Assembly (NCBI GenBank): GCA_003427395.1
Contig: BFEA01001112.1
Location: forward strand, 171,787 to 192,109
Length of the DNA: 20,323 bases
Source: Chara braunii
Lineage: Eukaryota > Streptophyta > Charophyceae > Charales > Characeae
Direction of reading: 5' to 3'
Positions 19,947 to 20,323 of the stretch are shown one piece after another. A program made the position numbers and the translations under genes. Numbering within the stretch: position 1 is the stretch's first letter; every line of letters starts with the position of its first letter. Below the pieces are notes generated by a model. The model did no database searches. It saw only the letters and a program-made list of their open reading frames with translations, and was not told where the DNA came from.

Positions 19947-20323
19947 CCTTCCCCCCGCAGCCATAGACCCCTTCTTTTCTAATTCCCACTGCATTGCCGC
20001 TCATAAGGGTTCACCCATCTCAAAGGAAAAAAAAAAAAAAAAAAAAAAAAGACCCTACGATGGGCCCTCATTACCGCATTCCAATTTACAACAACCAATC
20101 CCCTTCCTCACCCTATCCCCCGCAGCCATAGACCCCTTTCCCCCTGACCCCCACTGCATTGCCGCTCATGGCAGTTCACCCACTTAAAGAAAGAAAGAAA
20201 AAAAAGAAAAAACAGACCCTTATTGCATTCAATTTTCAACAACGAAGCCCCTTCCTCACCCTCCCCCCTGCAGCCATAGACCCCTTTCCCCCTAACCCCC
20301 ACTGCATTGCCGCTCATGGCGGT
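19947..20323 (+). repeat. 148-165 bp tandem repeat, running off the window
   Basis: Three units are marked by GCAGCCATAGACCCC at 19957, 20122 and 20270, so the first period is 165 and the second 148. Each unit continues with CCCACTGCATTGCCGCTCAT and, in the first two, an A-rich run (20027-20050; 20188-20212) that explains most of the length difference. On the minus strand each unit encodes MSGNAVG followed by a Gly/Arg-rich stretch, but frames change between units. The third unit is cut by the window end. Confidence 0.88.

Overview
This window is eukaryotic, repeat-dense nuclear DNA with no intact, recognisable host gene. A green-plant (streptophyte) genome is most likely. The main reason is a 19-base primer-binding site that matches the 3' end, CCA included, of plant-type tRNA-Asp. 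The abundant transposon remnants, long A/T runs and simple repeats fit this. I cannot name a species.

The dominant structure is one very large LTR-retrotransposon-like element on the minus strand (3689-19720, about 16 kb). Two direct repeats act as its LTRs: 3689-10343 (6,655 bp) and 12171-19720 (7,550 bp). Both start TGTCGAG and end CCCCGACA on the plus strand, so they carry canonical TG...CA ends with a 5-bp terminal inverted repeat. Between them lie only 1,827 bp (10344-12170), AT-rich and without a gag or pol reading frame. The tRNA-Asp primer-binding site is two bases inside the 12171 LTR. This architecture (giant LTRs, short non-coding interior) is that of a non-autonomous, LARD-like element, with LTRs longer than the published LARD type. 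The LTRs differ by scattered substitutions (roughly 92-93% identical where compared by eye), a 305-bp tandem duplication and a 738-bp insertion in the right LTR, and a three-fold 64-bp repeat in the left LTR. These account for nearly all of the 895-bp length difference.

Each LTR carries a gene-like segment on the element's own strand: an unrecognised reading frame of about 170 residues (5278-5808 and 13813-14319), followed by a second open segment ending at a possible splice donor. The two copies are broken at different places, so their common ancestor was more intact.

Left of the element (about 2029-3688, minus strand) is a decayed hAT-type transposase: BED zinc finger, long proline-rich linker, and the start of a DUF659 domain. 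Its reading frame runs straight into the LTR boundary, so the retroelement appears to have inserted into, or recombined within, the hAT gene. The far left (1-2000) is low-complexity sequence: purine tracts, GT, AATC and AT repeats, a CpG-rich patch and a GC-rich inverted repeat. The far right (19721-20323) has unidentified sequence and a 148-165 bp tandem repeat that runs off the window end.
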